Assembly: GCF_900108055.1 (NCBI RefSeq)
Contig: NZ_FNWJ01000001.1
Span: 1,178,001-1,242,000, forward strand
Length of the DNA: 64,000 nucleotides
Direction of reading: 5' to 3'
Origin: Thermoleophilum album
GTDB lineage: Bacteria; Actinomycetota; Thermoleophilia; Solirubrobacterales; Thermoleophilaceae
The translations under genes were made by a program, and so were the position numbers. Shown one piece after another: positions 33,171 to 41,762 of the stretch (position 1 is its first letter; every line of letters starts with the position of its first letter). The notes under the pieces were generated by a model. The model ran no database searches. It was not told the DNA's origin and saw only the letters and a list, made by a program, of their open reading frames with translations.

Positions 33171-34363
33171 GGCTTGGCGGGTTCAAGGCGGCGCTCGCGG
33201 GCGCGCTCGCGGCGGCTCTGCTCGTACCGGCCGCGGCGGCCGCGTACGTCGAGGGACTCCCGGATTCCGCTCTCGGCGCCGCACCCGATGTGCGGCCCGT
33301 GTTCGGCCAACCGGCCGTGCCGCCGGTGCCTGCGCTGCGCGACTGCGTGCCGGCCGGTTACCCGCGCGCCGACAACGGTCGCGATCCCCGCGGGCTCGAC
33401 CCACGTAGCCCCAATCCACTGGCGGGTCTGCGCTTCTTCGTGGATCCGACCGAGCCCGCCTTCCAGGAGTACGCCGAGGCGTGGCGGGAGGGTCGGGCCG
33501 AACGCGCGCGTCTACTGGCCCGCATCGCGTACGTGCCGAGGGCTCGCTGGATGGGCCGTTTCACGCGCCCGAACATGAAAAAGAAGATCCGCGACTTCCT
33601 CGAATGCGTCGCCGCGATCCAGCCTGGGACGGTGCCGATCATCGTTGTGATGCGCCATCAGGGCAAGCAGTGTTCGGACACCTACGACGGTGGCGGCCCG
33701 GCCGAGGACGCGCGCACCAAAGCGTGGTGGGACGACTTCGTCGAGGTCGTCGGTGACGCACGCGTGGTGATCGGCTTCGAGCCGGACTCGATCGGAACCA
33801 TCGAGTGCCTAGCGCCGAGCCGGCGGATGGCGCGCCTGCAGCTCTTGCGCTACGGCGTCCAGAAGCTGTCGCAGCTACCGAACGCGACCGTCTACTTGGA
33901 GGCGGAGGCCGCCGACTGGCAAGACCCCGAGCTGGTCGCCGAGAAGTTGCGCATCGCAGGCATCCAGTACGCGCGCGGCTTCATGCTCAACGTCACGCAC
34001 TACGAGTGGCCGCTCAACAACATCCGTTACGGCTGGGAAATCTCCAGGCTCGTCGGCAACAAGCCGTTCATCATCAACACTGGCTCGACTGGTCGCGGCC
34101 CCTACCAGTACTACCGCCGGGTGGAGGGGCGCCTCAAGCGCTTCGTCACCTGGTGCAACCCACCACGCCGCGGGCTCGGTGTGCCGACCACCGCCGACAC
34201 CGGCTTCGCACGCGTGGACGCCTTCGTCTGGCTCGACCGCCCAGGCCTCTCCGACGGCACTTGCAACGGCGGTCCGCCGGTCGGCGAGTGGTGGGACGAG
34301 CGGGCGATCGATCTCGCGCGGCGGGCCACCACCTGGCTGTACTACCCGCAGCGCTTCTTCTAG
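33167..34363 (+). CDS. Glycoside hydrolase family 6 protein (endoglucanase/cellobiohydrolase-like)
   Basis: A 398-residue exported enzyme with signal peptide (ALAGALAAALLVPAAAAAY). GH6 landmarks are in order: RIAYVPRARWMG, VVIGFEPDSIG with the catalytic-acid Asp, VYLEAEAADWQ, GFMLNVTHYEWPLNNIRYG, FIINTGSTGRG, WCNPPRRGLG and VDAFVWLDRPGLSDGTC. GH6 enzymes invert beta-1,4-glucan bonds. No carbohydrate-binding module is attached. The substrate could be cellulose or a related surface glucan. It is coupled to the upstream unknown secreted protein by a 4-bp overlap. Confidence 0.88.
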   Translation: MRLGGFKAALAGALAAALLVPAAAAAYVEGLPDSALGAAPDVRPVFGQPAVPPVPALRDCVPAGYPRADNGRDPRGLDPRSPNPLAGLRFFVDPTEPAFQEYAEAWREGRAERARLLARIAYVPRARWMGRFTRPNMKKKIRDFLECVAAIQPGTVPIIVVMRHQGKQCSDTYDGGGPAEDARTKAWWDDFVEVVGDARVVIGFEPDSIGTIECLAPSRRMARLQLLRYGVQKLSQLPNATVYLEAEAADWQDPELVAEKLRIAGIQYARGFMLNVTHYEWPLNNIRYGWEISRLVGNKPFIINTGSTGRGPYQYYRRVEGRLKRFVTWCNPPRRGLGVPTTADTGFARVDAFVWLDRPGLSDGTCNGGPPVGEWWDERAIDLARRATTWLYYPQRFF

Positions 34364-34462
34364 GTTCTCGCCGCCAGCGCGGAGCGCTGCCGGCTTCGGT
34401 CGCCGGTGCGCGAACACAAGCGAGGGACGGTGCCGTGCCGCCACGGGCGGTACGGTTCGGAC

Positions 34463-35710
34463 ATGGACTTCAGCGCATCGGAGCGAGTGGAGCGGTTGCT
34501 CGAACGCCTGCGGGCGTTCATGGACGAACACGTGTACCCCGTCGAGCGCGAGGCGCTCGAGGCGCTGGACCGCGAGGTGCGGCCGGGTGTGCCCTATCCG
34601 CGCATCCTCGTGGAGCTGCGCGAGCGGGCCAAACGGGAGGGTTTGTGGAACCTCTTCATGCCCGACGAGCGCTACGGCCCGGGGCTTACGAACTGGGAGT
34701 ACGGGATGCTCTGCGAGGAGATGGGGCGCAGCCCGATCGCGCCGCTCGTCTTCAACTGCTCGGCACCCGATACCGGAAACATGGAGATCCTCGCCGAGCA
34801 CGGCAGCGAGGAGCAGAAACGCCGCTGGCTCGAGCCGCTGCTAGAGGGCGACATCCGCAGCTGCTTCTCGATGACCGAGCCGGAGACGCCCGGTTCCGAC
34901 CCGACGCAGCTGGCGGCGCGTGCCGAGCTCGACGGCGACGAGTGGGTGATCAACGGGCACAAGTGGTTCACCTCCGGCTACAACGGGGCGGCGTTTGCGA
35001 TCGCGATGGTCGTCACCGATCCCGACGCGCCGCCCCACCGGCGCGCGTCGATGATCATCGTCCCCACCGACACGCCGGGCTTCATCGGTGTGCGGCCGGT
35101 GTCGGTAATGGGGCACGCGGCTGGACCCGGCCACTGGGAGGTGCGCTACGAGAACTGCCGCGTGCCACGCGAGAACCTGCTTGGTGGGCGGGGCGCCGGT
35201 TTCGCGATCGCCCAGGACCGGCTCGGTCCGGGGCGCATCCACCACTGCATGCGCGCGATCGGTTCGGCCGAGCGCGCGCTCGAGGCGATGTGCCGCCGCG
35301 CCCACGAGCGCTCGCCGTTCGGTGGACCGCTCGCCGAAAAGCAGTTCGTGCAGGACTTCATCGCCAAGTCGCGGATGGAGATCGACCAGGCGCGGCTGCT
35401 CACCCTGTACGCCGCTTGGCAGATGGACACTCACGGCAAGCGCGCAGCTCGCCGGGCGATCTCGATGATCAAGGTCGTCGCCGCGCAGATGCACCAGCGC
35501 GTCCTCGATCGGGCGCTGCAGGTGCACGGCGCGCTCGGCATGTCCGACGACACGCTGCTCTCGCTGGCCTGGCGGCAGGGACGCTGGCTGCGCATCGCCG
35601 ACGGTCCCGACGAGGTCCACAAGATGGTGATCGCGTTGCGTGAGCTGAACCGCTTCCGGCCAGGGTCGGAAGCTGGCGAGCGGGCGGCAGCGACAGCTAC
35701 GACGCAGTAG
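34463..35710 (+). CDS. Acyl-CoA dehydrogenase
   Basis: A 415-residue FAD enzyme that desaturates acyl-CoA at C2-C3. The three ACAD domains are present: helical N-terminus (WNLFMPDERYG), the middle beta-domain with SCFSMTEPETPGSDPTQL and DEWVINGHKWFTSG, and the C-terminal helices with LGPGRIHHCMRAIG, RSPFGGPLAEKQFVQ and VHGALGMSDDTLL. The size and the HHCMRAIG block resemble ACAD10/11-like or phosphotransferase-linked enzymes. The chain length of the substrate is unknown. Stands alone; the PerR-like gene follows 58 bp later. Confidence 0.9.
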   Translation: MDFSASERVERLLERLRAFMDEHVYPVEREALEALDREVRPGVPYPRILVELRERAKREGLWNLFMPDERYGPGLTNWEYGMLCEEMGRSPIAPLVFNCSAPDTGNMEILAEHGSEEQKRRWLEPLLEGDIRSCFSMTEPETPGSDPTQLAARAELDGDEWVINGHKWFTSGYNGAAFAIAMVVTDPDAPPHRRASMIIVPTDTPGFIGVRPVSVMGHAAGPGHWEVRYENCRVPRENLLGGRGAGFAIAQDRLGPGRIHHCMRAIGSAERALEAMCRRAHERSPFGGPLAEKQFVQDFIAKSRMEIDQARLLTLYAAWQMDTHGKRAARRAISMIKVVAAQMHQRVLDRALQVHGALGMSDDTLLSLAWRQGRWLRIADGPDEVHKMVIALRELNRFRPGSEAGERAAATATTQ

Positions 35711-35729
35711 CTGCCCGGAGTCATTCTTT

Positions 35730-35753
35730 TTCTTGAAGAACTCCAGATAGTTC
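35730..35753. promoter_or_regulatory. Overlapping inverted repeats before the Fur-family gene
   Basis: TTCTTgAAGAA (35730-35740) and GAACT-ccagat-AGTTC (35738-35753) lie in a short AT-rich promoter, 16-39 bp before the GTG start. Fur-family repressors often regulate their own operon through such AT-rich dyads. Regulation by peroxide or iron is inferred. Confidence 0.5.
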
Positions 35754-35768
35754 GGTAGTCTCCGGCGC

Positions 35769-36275
35769 GTGCCGCTCGGCGACGCCGACCTCGCACGCAA
35801 CCTCAGGCGACATGGACTGCGCGTTACGGCGACGCGTCTCGCCGTCTACCGGGCCGTCGCCGAGCTCGGGGGACACCCCGACGTCGAGTCGATCGCGCGC
35901 AAGGCTCGCGAGCTCCTGGGTTCGATCTCCACGCAGGCCGTCTACGACTGCCTAGCGGCGCTAACGGACGTTGGGCTGTTGCGGAGGATCGAGCCCGCCG
36001 GCAGTCCAGCCAGATTCGAGACGCGCGTAGGCGACAACCACCACCACGTCGTCTGTCGCCGCTGTGGGAGAACCCGGGACATCGACTGCGTCGTGGGGGC
36101 CGCGCCGTGTCTCGATCCAGGAGATCTTGGCGGCTTCGTAATCGACGAGGCGGACGTGACCTTCTGGGGTCTATGTCCGGATTGTGCCGCGGTCGGTAAA
36201 GACCGAGCGCGCGACCGGCATGCCCAAGAGGCTCGTCAGCTCGCTACTGGAAGCAACCGACGAAAGGAGGGTTGA
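35769..36275 (+). CDS. Fur-family regulator (PerR-like)
   Basis: A 168-residue metalloregulator. The winged helix (RRHGLRVTATRLAVYRAVAEL; ISTQAVYDCLAALTDVGLL) is followed by HHHVVCRRCGRTRDID and CPDC, which supply the metal-sensing His and structural zinc cysteines. Location directly before a manganese catalase (1-bp overlap, TGATG) argues for a peroxide sensor of the PerR/FurA/CatR type rather than an iron-uptake repressor. GTG start. Candidate operator dyads precede it. Confidence 0.87.
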   Translation: MPLGDADLARNLRRHGLRVTATRLAVYRAVAELGGHPDVESIARKARELLGSISTQAVYDCLAALTDVGLLRRIEPAGSPARFETRVGDNHHHVVCRRCGRTRDIDCVVGAAPCLDPGDLGGFVIDEADVTFWGLCPDCAAVGKDRARDRHAQEARQLATGSNRRKEG

Positions 36276-37168
36276 TGTACCTACGCATCGACAGGCTCCA
36301 GGTGGAGCTCCCGATGCCGAGCGATCCCGATCCGCAGGCCGCAGCAGCGGTGCAGGAGCTGCTCGGCGGCCGCTTCGGCGAGATGTCGACGCTGATGAAC
36401 TACACCTACCAGTCGTTCAACCTGCGCGGCCGCTCGAAGGTCAAGCCGTTCTACGACCTCATCGCCAACATCGCCACCGAGGAGCTCGGGCACATCGAGC
36501 TCGTCGCAGCAACGATCAACGGGCTGCTCACCGGTGCTACCGACGGTGACGATCCGCGCGAAACGCCGCTGCGCTCGGCGCTGCGCAACGCTGGCATCAA
36601 GCACCACTTCATCAACACCGGTGCTGGCGCCCTCGTCACGAACTCGCTCGGCCAGGGTTGGAACGGCGAGTACGTGTTCAACTCCGGTGATCTGGTCCTC
36701 GACTTGCTGCACAACTTCTTCCTCGAGTGCGGCGCGCGGATGGCGAAGATCCGCGTCTACGAGATGACCGATCACCCGATCGCGCGACAGATGCTCGGCT
36801 ACTTGTTCGTGCGCGGCGGCGTGCACGCACTGGCGTACGCCAAGGCGCTCGAGGAGCTGACTGGGGTCGACGTTAAGAAGATGCTGCCGATCCCGAAGAT
36901 CCCCGACGCCGACTTCAAGGAGGCGCGGAAGTTCATCGACCAGGGCATTCACACCAAGCTCTACCGCTTCAGCCCCGACGACTTCCGCGACATCGCGGCG
37001 ATCTGGAAGGGCGAGCATCCGCACGACGGAGCCACGCTCGAGGTTCAGGACGGGCCTCCGCAGGGCGGCGGACCGGCCGATCCGCCGGAAGAGCCGGCGG
37101 TCTTCTCGCCCGGTCTGCACCCCGAGGAGTTGCGGCAGATCGCCGAGCGTCTCGTCAAGAACGCTTGA
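36275..37168 (+). CDS. Manganese catalase
   Basis: A 297-residue dimanganese catalase that disproportionates hydrogen peroxide. Ligand-bearing segments are present: RFGEMSTLMNYTYQ (Glu), ATEELGHIELVA (Glu, His), FFLECGARMAKIRVYEM (Glu) and GGVHALAYAKAL (His). The C-terminus is Pro/Gly-rich, as in thermophile and Bacillus (CotJC/YdbD) enzymes. ATG overlaps the stop of the upstream regulator by one base and has AAAGGAGG in front, so both are in one transcript, presumably induced by peroxide. Confidence 0.93.
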   Translation: MYLRIDRLQVELPMPSDPDPQAAAAVQELLGGRFGEMSTLMNYTYQSFNLRGRSKVKPFYDLIANIATEELGHIELVAATINGLLTGATDGDDPRETPLRSALRNAGIKHHFINTGAGALVTNSLGQGWNGEYVFNSGDLVLDLLHNFFLECGARMAKIRVYEMTDHPIARQMLGYLFVRGGVHALAYAKALEELTGVDVKKMLPIPKIPDADFKEARKFIDQGIHTKLYRFSPDDFRDIAAIWKGEHPHDGATLEVQDGPPQGGGPADPPEEPAVFSPGLHPEELRQIAERLVKNA

Positions 37169-37195
37169 CGCTCGCGGCGAGGGAAGCTCGTAGGA

Positions 37196-37224
37196 CGGCG
37201 GCCGGCCCCTGGGGCCGGCCGCCG
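37196..37224 (+). terminator. GC hairpin after manganese catalase
   Basis: cggcggccggcccc and its exact complement are separated by one base, so a 13-bp stem with a 3-base loop forms. No T-run follows, but it lies 28 bp after the catalase stop, where a terminator is expected. Confidence 0.6.
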
Positions 37225-37250
37225 CTCATCTACCGGTAGGCTCGCGCGCC

Positions 37251-38876
37251 GTGGCCAGTGTGAGGGAGGCTGTCTACGAGCTTTTGCGCGATCAGGGGCT
37301 GACGACGGTCTTCGGCAACCCGGGGTCGACCGAGCTGCCCTTCCTCGCCGCTCTGCCGCCGGACTTCCGCTACGTGCTCGGCTTGCAGGAGGCCTCGGTG
37401 GTCGCGATGGCGGAGGGCTACGCGCGTGCGCGGCGCGCTCCCGCACTCGTGAACCTCCACACGGCGCCCGGCGTCGGGCACGCGCTCGGTGCGCTCTTCA
37501 ATGCGCGCCAGGACCACGCCCCGCTGGTGGTCTTGGCGGGGCAGCAGGCGCGGGCCCAGATCACGATCGAGGCGAACCTCACTTTGCGCGATCCGGTGCG
37601 GCTCGCAGAGCCCTACCTCAAGTGGGCGTTCGAGCCGCCGCGAGCGGCCGACGTTCCGCACGCGCTCGCGCGTGCGTTCGCCACCGCTCAGGCGCCGCCG
37701 GCGGGGCCGGTGCTGGTCTCGGTACCGATGGACGACTGGCTGCAGCCTGCCGACGAGACGCTCGCCACGGCGGCGCGCGAGCGGCGCGTGACGACTGCTG
37801 GCGCACCTACCCGCGAGCAGGCCGATCGCCTGGCGGCAGCGATCGCGGCGAGCGCGCGGCCGGCGCTTGTCGCTGGTCCGGAGCTCGATCACGAAGACGG
37901 CCACCGCGTGGCCGTGGCGTTCGCGGAGTACCTCCAGTGCGACGTCTACGCGACGCCGGCTCCGGGCGGCTCGGGCATCGGGTTCCCGGAAACCCACCCG
38001 CTCTTTCGCTCGATCCTGCCGCCCGCGATCGCGCCCCTCGGTGAGGCGCTGGCGTCCCACGACCTTGTGCTGGTGGCGGGCTCGCCGGTCTTCCCGTACT
38101 ACCCGTACCTCCCCGGCCCGCCGCTGCCAGCTGGCTGTCGCCTGCTGCAGGTGACCTGCGACCCGGAGGCAGCGGCGCGAGCAATTGTGGGCGAGGCGAT
38201 CGTCGCCGACGCCAGCGCGACGCTCGCCGCGGTCCTTGAAAAGCTCGAGGGCCGCGGCTACGTGGGCCCCCAATGCGCGCCGGCTGCCGCACCCCCGATG
38301 GCGGGCGAGCCGCCGGCGCCCGAGGTACCTGAGGGACGGCTTGCGGTGGGCGACGCGGCACGCGCCATCCGGTCCGCCGCGCCCCCGCAAACGGCGATGA
38401 TCGTGGAGGCACCGAGCGCCACCCTCGCGTTGCGCCGCCACCTGCGGATCGAGCGGCCGCGCACCTGGTTCTTCGCGGCGGGCGGTGGGCTCGGCTTCGG
38501 CTTGCCGGCGGCGGTCGGTGTGAAGCTCGCGGAGCCGCAGCGACCAGTGATTGCGATCGTCGGCGAGGGCTCCGCGCAGTACGCGATCCAAGCGCTTTGG
38601 ACCGCCGCCGCCGAGTCGCTGGCGGTGGTTTTCGTGATTCTCCGCAACGACGAGTACGCGATCCTCAAGTGGTTTGCGCAGCTGGAGGGCGAGCAGGGCG
38701 CCCCGGGGCTCGACCTGCCCGGCCTCGACTGCGTTGCGCTGGCTCGTGCTTACGGCTTACAGGCGGAGCGCGTGAGTTCCGCCAAGGAGCTGGCGGACCG
38801 GCTCCGCGAAGCACTCGCCGCGGAGCGCCCGGTGCTCCTCGAGGTGCCGGTGGCGGCAGGGATGGCGATCGCATGA
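37251..38876 (+). CDS. Benzoylformate decarboxylase-like ThDP enzyme
   Basis: A 541-residue thiamin diphosphate enzyme closest in pattern to Pseudomonas benzoylformate decarboxylase (MdlC). Ser26 (FGNPGSTELP), Glu47 (GLQEASV) and His70 (VNLHTAPG) align with the known catalytic Ser26, Glu47 and His70. His281 does not align: the MdlC segment RYHQYDPG reads PYYPYLPG here. The cofactor motif is GEGSA...ILRN rather than the usual GDGSA...NN. It may therefore decarboxylate another 2-oxoacid or carry out carboligation. GTG start. The downstream thioesterase overlaps by 4 bp, hinting at an acyl-CoA-linked pathway. Confidence 0.8.
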   Translation: MASVREAVYELLRDQGLTTVFGNPGSTELPFLAALPPDFRYVLGLQEASVVAMAEGYARARRAPALVNLHTAPGVGHALGALFNARQDHAPLVVLAGQQARAQITIEANLTLRDPVRLAEPYLKWAFEPPRAADVPHALARAFATAQAPPAGPVLVSVPMDDWLQPADETLATAARERRVTTAGAPTREQADRLAAAIAASARPALVAGPELDHEDGHRVAVAFAEYLQCDVYATPAPGGSGIGFPETHPLFRSILPPAIAPLGEALASHDLVLVAGSPVFPYYPYLPGPPLPAGCRLLQVTCDPEAAARAIVGEAIVADASATLAAVLEKLEGRGYVGPQCAPAAAPPMAGEPPAPEVPEGRLAVGDAARAIRSAAPPQTAMIVEAPSATLALRRHLRIERPRTWFFAAGGGLGFGLPAAVGVKLAEPQRPVIAIVGEGSAQYAIQALWTAAAESLAVVFVILRNDEYAILKWFAQLEGEQGAPGLDLPGLDCVALARAYGLQAERVSSAKELADRLREALAAERPVLLEVPVAAGMAIA

Positions 38877-39682
38877 GCGTTACCGGCGGCACCACCACCT
38901 TCGATCGCGCGACCGCCGTCGAGCGACTCGCCGAGGGGCGCTACCGGGCGCGGATGGACCGCGCCTTCTGGGTCGTTCGTGGTCCCAACGGCGGCTACGT
39001 CGCGGCGGTGATCTTGCGTGCGCTCAGCGACCACCTCGCCGAGCCGCACCGCCCCCCGCGGTCCCTGACCGTCCACTACCCGCGCGCACCCCGGGAGGGG
39101 GAGGTAACGATCGAGACGCGGATCGAGCGACGCGGGCGATCGCTGGCCACGGGCTCGGCGCGGATGACGCAGGACGGCGAGGTCGTGGCGCTCGCGCTGG
39201 CCGCCTTCTCGCCGGCGTGGAACAGCCAACACGACTTCGTGCACCGCTCGATGCCCACGGCGCCGCCGCCCGATGCGACCGCCCCGCTGCCGCCCTTCCC
39301 GACCGACATCCCAATCCGCGAGCAGTTCGAGCTGCGGCCGGTGTTCGGCGAACTCCCCTTCTCACGCGCTGAGCGGGCGCTGGTCGGCGGCTGGATCCGT
39401 TGTGCCGAGCCGCGGCCGCTCGATCCAGCGCTGCTCGCCACCCTCAGCGACGCTTGGTACCCCGCGACCTTCCCGGTCCTGAGCCGTCCGGCCACCCTGC
39501 CGACGGTCGACTTGACGATCCACTTCCGCGCTCACCCTCTTCCGGCCACCACGGATGGGTGGGTGCTGGCGCGCTTCGAATCGACTGTCGCCCGCGACGG
39601 ATTTGTCGAGGAGGATGGCGAGCTTTGGACGCTGGAGGGGACGCTTGTTGCGCAGTCGCGGCAGTTGGCGTTGTTGATCTGA
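38873..39682 (+). CDS. TesB-like acyl-CoA thioesterase
   Basis: A 269-residue double-hotdog protein. The N-terminal half has FWVVRGPNGGYVAAVILRAL and the family hallmark RSLTVHYPRAPREGEV; the C-terminal half has VDLTIHFRAHPLP and LARFESTVARDGFVEEDGELW. Such enzymes hydrolyse acyl-CoA thioesters. The ATG overlaps the preceding decarboxylase stop (ATGA), so the two are cotranscribed. Substrate unknown. Confidence 0.85.
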   Translation: MSVTGGTTTFDRATAVERLAEGRYRARMDRAFWVVRGPNGGYVAAVILRALSDHLAEPHRPPRSLTVHYPRAPREGEVTIETRIERRGRSLATGSARMTQDGEVVALALAAFSPAWNSQHDFVHRSMPTAPPPDATAPLPPFPTDIPIREQFELRPVFGELPFSRAERALVGGWIRCAEPRPLDPALLATLSDAWYPATFPVLSRPATLPTVDLTIHFRAHPLPATTDGWVLARFESTVARDGFVEEDGELWTLEGTLVAQSRQLALLI

Positions 39683-39808
39683 TCTGAGTGTCGTCGACCC
39701 CGACTAGCGTCCAGTGATCCTGCCCCGGGCTCGCGCCTTCCGTCGCGATGCCGAATATGGGCACAGGCCGAACGACGCCGCGACGCGCCGCGACGAAACG
39801 AGGTTTGA

Positions 39809-40060
39809 GTAGGTCACGCAACACCGCCACCAGCGCGCGGGTTCGCCGAGCGCATTGTCCGCCAGCTGCCTGAGTGCGTGCTGAACGGCGGCGTTCGTCT
39901 CTCGACGAGCGCGGGGGTCGCCACCCTGGGTGAGGATGGCAGCGACGTCGAGAGTCTGTTAATCGCCGCCGACCGCGCCCTTCACGCCGCCAAGACGGCG
40001 GGCCGGGCGCGGGTCGTCGCCGCCGGCGACCCGATCGTCGCGCCCCTCTCCGCCGCCTGA
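39809..40060 (+). pseudogene. C-terminal fragment of a GGDEF (diguanylate cyclase) domain
   Basis: The open frame 39809-40060 encodes ARGFAERIVRQLPECVL, then VRLSTSAGVATLGEDGSDVE and LLIAADRALHAAKTAGRARVV, which match the last 60 residues of a GGDEF domain (the SxGVA and AD.ALY.AK blocks). The GG(D/E)EF active-site half is missing and a TGA closes the frame just upstream. It is a remnant of a lost cyclic-di-GMP synthase gene. The rest of the 600-bp gap holds a direct repeat and a leader hairpin. Confidence 0.75.
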
Positions 40061-40063
40061 GCG

Positions 40064-40122
40064 CGCTACTCCGCGGGCGGCCGCAGCCGCTGCCGGCGAG
40101 CGCTACTCCGCGGGCGGCCGCC
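40064..40122. repeat. 22-bp direct repeat after the GGDEF remnant
   Basis: gcgctactccgcgggcggccgc appears at 40064-40085 and again, identical, at 40101-40122. It contains a NotI-like palindrome. No function is apparent; it may be a duplication scar. Confidence 0.7.
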
Positions 40123-40191
40123 GCTAGCGGGCGCGCCAGATGGCGAATCGCTGGGACGAATCTTCATCCCCCGGGACAAAGGCTCGCCGCG

Positions 40192-40242
40192 GCCGCCGCC
40201 TTAGCTTCGCGGGCGTGTCAGTCACGCAAGCGAAGCGGCGGC
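40192..40242 (+). promoter_or_regulatory. Long nested hairpin in the amt leader
   Basis: Three nested helices (GCCGCC/GGCGGC, GCTTCGC/GCGAAGC, GCGTG/CACGC) stack into one stem ending about 40 bases before the ammonium transporter start. It might shape mRNA stability or act as an attenuator for the nitrogen operon. It is not a recognised riboswitch. Confidence 0.5.
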
Positions 40243-40280
40243 TCGGGCCGCCGCGTTCCCACAAAGGAGGGCGACCCGGT

Positions 40281-41741
40281 ATGACGACACGCGTACTGCG
40301 CGCCCTTCCGGCTGCGTTGGTGGCCGCGCTCGCGGTCCCGGCTTTCGCGTACGCCGCGGAGGGCCCAACCCTGGGCGACACCGTATCCGCGCTCAACACC
40401 TTCTGGGTGCTGTTCGCGGCGGTGCTCGTGATGTTCATGCAAGCCGGTTTCGCGCTGCTCGAGATCGGCTTTTCGAGGGCCAAGAACGCCGGTCTCGGCG
40501 TTGCGAAGATCCTCACCAACTACTCGATCGCGTCGATCGCGTACTGGGCGGTTGGTTTCGCGCTCGCCTTCGGTGGCAGCGGCGCAATCGCCGGCACCAA
40601 GGGCTGGTTCCTCGACGTGTCGTCGACCCCCGCGCAGGCCGCCAAGGACATCCCCTTGCTGGAGCTGCTGGGGATCAGCCCGGCGGCGTTCCTGTTCTTC
40701 CAGTTCGCGTTCTGCGCGGTGTCGCTGGCGATCGTCTGGGGCACGACGCTCGAGCGCATCAAGTTCTCGGCGTACGTGCTCTACTCGATCCCGTTCGCAG
40801 CGCTCATCTACCCGGTCCTCTCACACTGGATCTTCGGCGGTGGCTGGCTCCAGAAGAACATCGGTATGCAGGACTTCGCCGGTTCCACGGTCGTTCACCT
40901 GATCGGCGCGACCGGTGGGTTTGCGGCGCTGCTCCTCTTGGGGCCGCGGATCGGCAAGTACGGGGCGGACGGCAAGCCGCGTCCGATCCCGGGCCACTCG
41001 ATGCCGCTGGTCGGCCTCGGTGTGCTGATCCTCTGGCTCGGCTGGTTCGGCTTCAACCCGGGGTCAACGGGTGGCGCGATCGGTAACCGCTTCGCCGAGG
41101 TCGCGCTGGTTACCAACCTCGCTGCGGCGGCTGGTGTGGTGGCGGCTGTCAGCACGATCTACCTGCTGCGGCGCTACGTCGACGTCGGCATGGCCGGCAA
41201 CGGCGCGATTGCTGGACTGGTCGCGATCACCGCACCATCCGGGTACGTCGAGTACTGGGCGGCTCCGATCATCGGCGCGATCGCCGGAGTGATCGTGGTG
41301 GTCGGTGTGCTGGCAATCGAGAAGGTGCTCGACGATCCCGTCGGAGCGCTCTCCGCGCACGGCCTAGCCGATATCTGGGGCACGCTGTCCTGCGGGATCT
41401 TCACCGCGCCACGCCTCGCTGAGCTCAACGGTGTGGGCAAAGGTGGGCTCTGGTACACCGGCAGCTTCACTCAGCTCGGCGCGCAAGCGTTGGGCGTGGC
41501 GGTCGCGTTCGCCTGTGTGTTCGCGGCGTCCTACGCGGCCTTCTGGCTGATCGACAAGACGATCGGTCTGCGCGTGACGCCCGAGCAGGAGAAGGCCGGC
41601 CTCGACATCTCGGAAACCGGGATGTACGGCTACCCGGAGCAGTTCATCCCGGCTCCGGAGATCGAGAGCGGTCTCGCCGGCGAGGCGGTCGCGGCGCGTC
41701 TCGGGGCGCCCGCGACGAGTCCTCAGCCGAGCGGGGTCTGA
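40281..41741 (+). CDS. amt: Ammonium transporter
   Basis: A 486-residue Amt/Mep/Rh transporter with a cleavable N-terminal signal (LRALPAALVAALAVPAFAYA) and about 11 transmembrane helices. Landmarks are FVMFMQAGFALLE-like (VLVMFMQAGFALLE), DFAGSTVVHLIGATGG (first pore His), GWFGFNPGST and GALSAHGLADIWGT (second pore His). A roughly 60-residue cytosolic tail follows. ATG at 40281 is preceded by AAAGGAGG. First gene of an amt-glnB-glnA nitrogen cluster. Confidence 0.95.
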   Translation: MTTRVLRALPAALVAALAVPAFAYAAEGPTLGDTVSALNTFWVLFAAVLVMFMQAGFALLEIGFSRAKNAGLGVAKILTNYSIASIAYWAVGFALAFGGSGAIAGTKGWFLDVSSTPAQAAKDIPLLELLGISPAAFLFFQFAFCAVSLAIVWGTTLERIKFSAYVLYSIPFAALIYPVLSHWIFGGGWLQKNIGMQDFAGSTVVHLIGATGGFAALLLLGPRIGKYGADGKPRPIPGHSMPLVGLGVLILWLGWFGFNPGSTGGAIGNRFAEVALVTNLAAAAGVVAAVSTIYLLRRYVDVGMAGNGAIAGLVAITAPSGYVEYWAAPIIGAIAGVIVVVGVLAIEKVLDDPVGALSAHGLADIWGTLSCGIFTAPRLAELNGVGKGGLWYTGSFTQLGAQALGVAVAFACVFAASYAAFWLIDKTIGLRVTPEQEKAGLDISETGMYGYPEQFIPAPEIESGLAGEAVAARLGAPATSPQPSGV

Positions 41742-41762
41742 GCGACGGAGGTCGCCGAACAG

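Noticed and set aside
33805-35643. 612-codon ORF across the GH6 and acyl-CoA dehydrogenase genes
   Set aside because: Frame shadow typical of GC-rich DNA; both overlapped genes have strong family matches.
39444-39830. 128-codon minus-strand ORF after the thioesterase gene
   Set aside because: Half of it is antisense to the thioesterase and the rest has no recognisable family or start signal.
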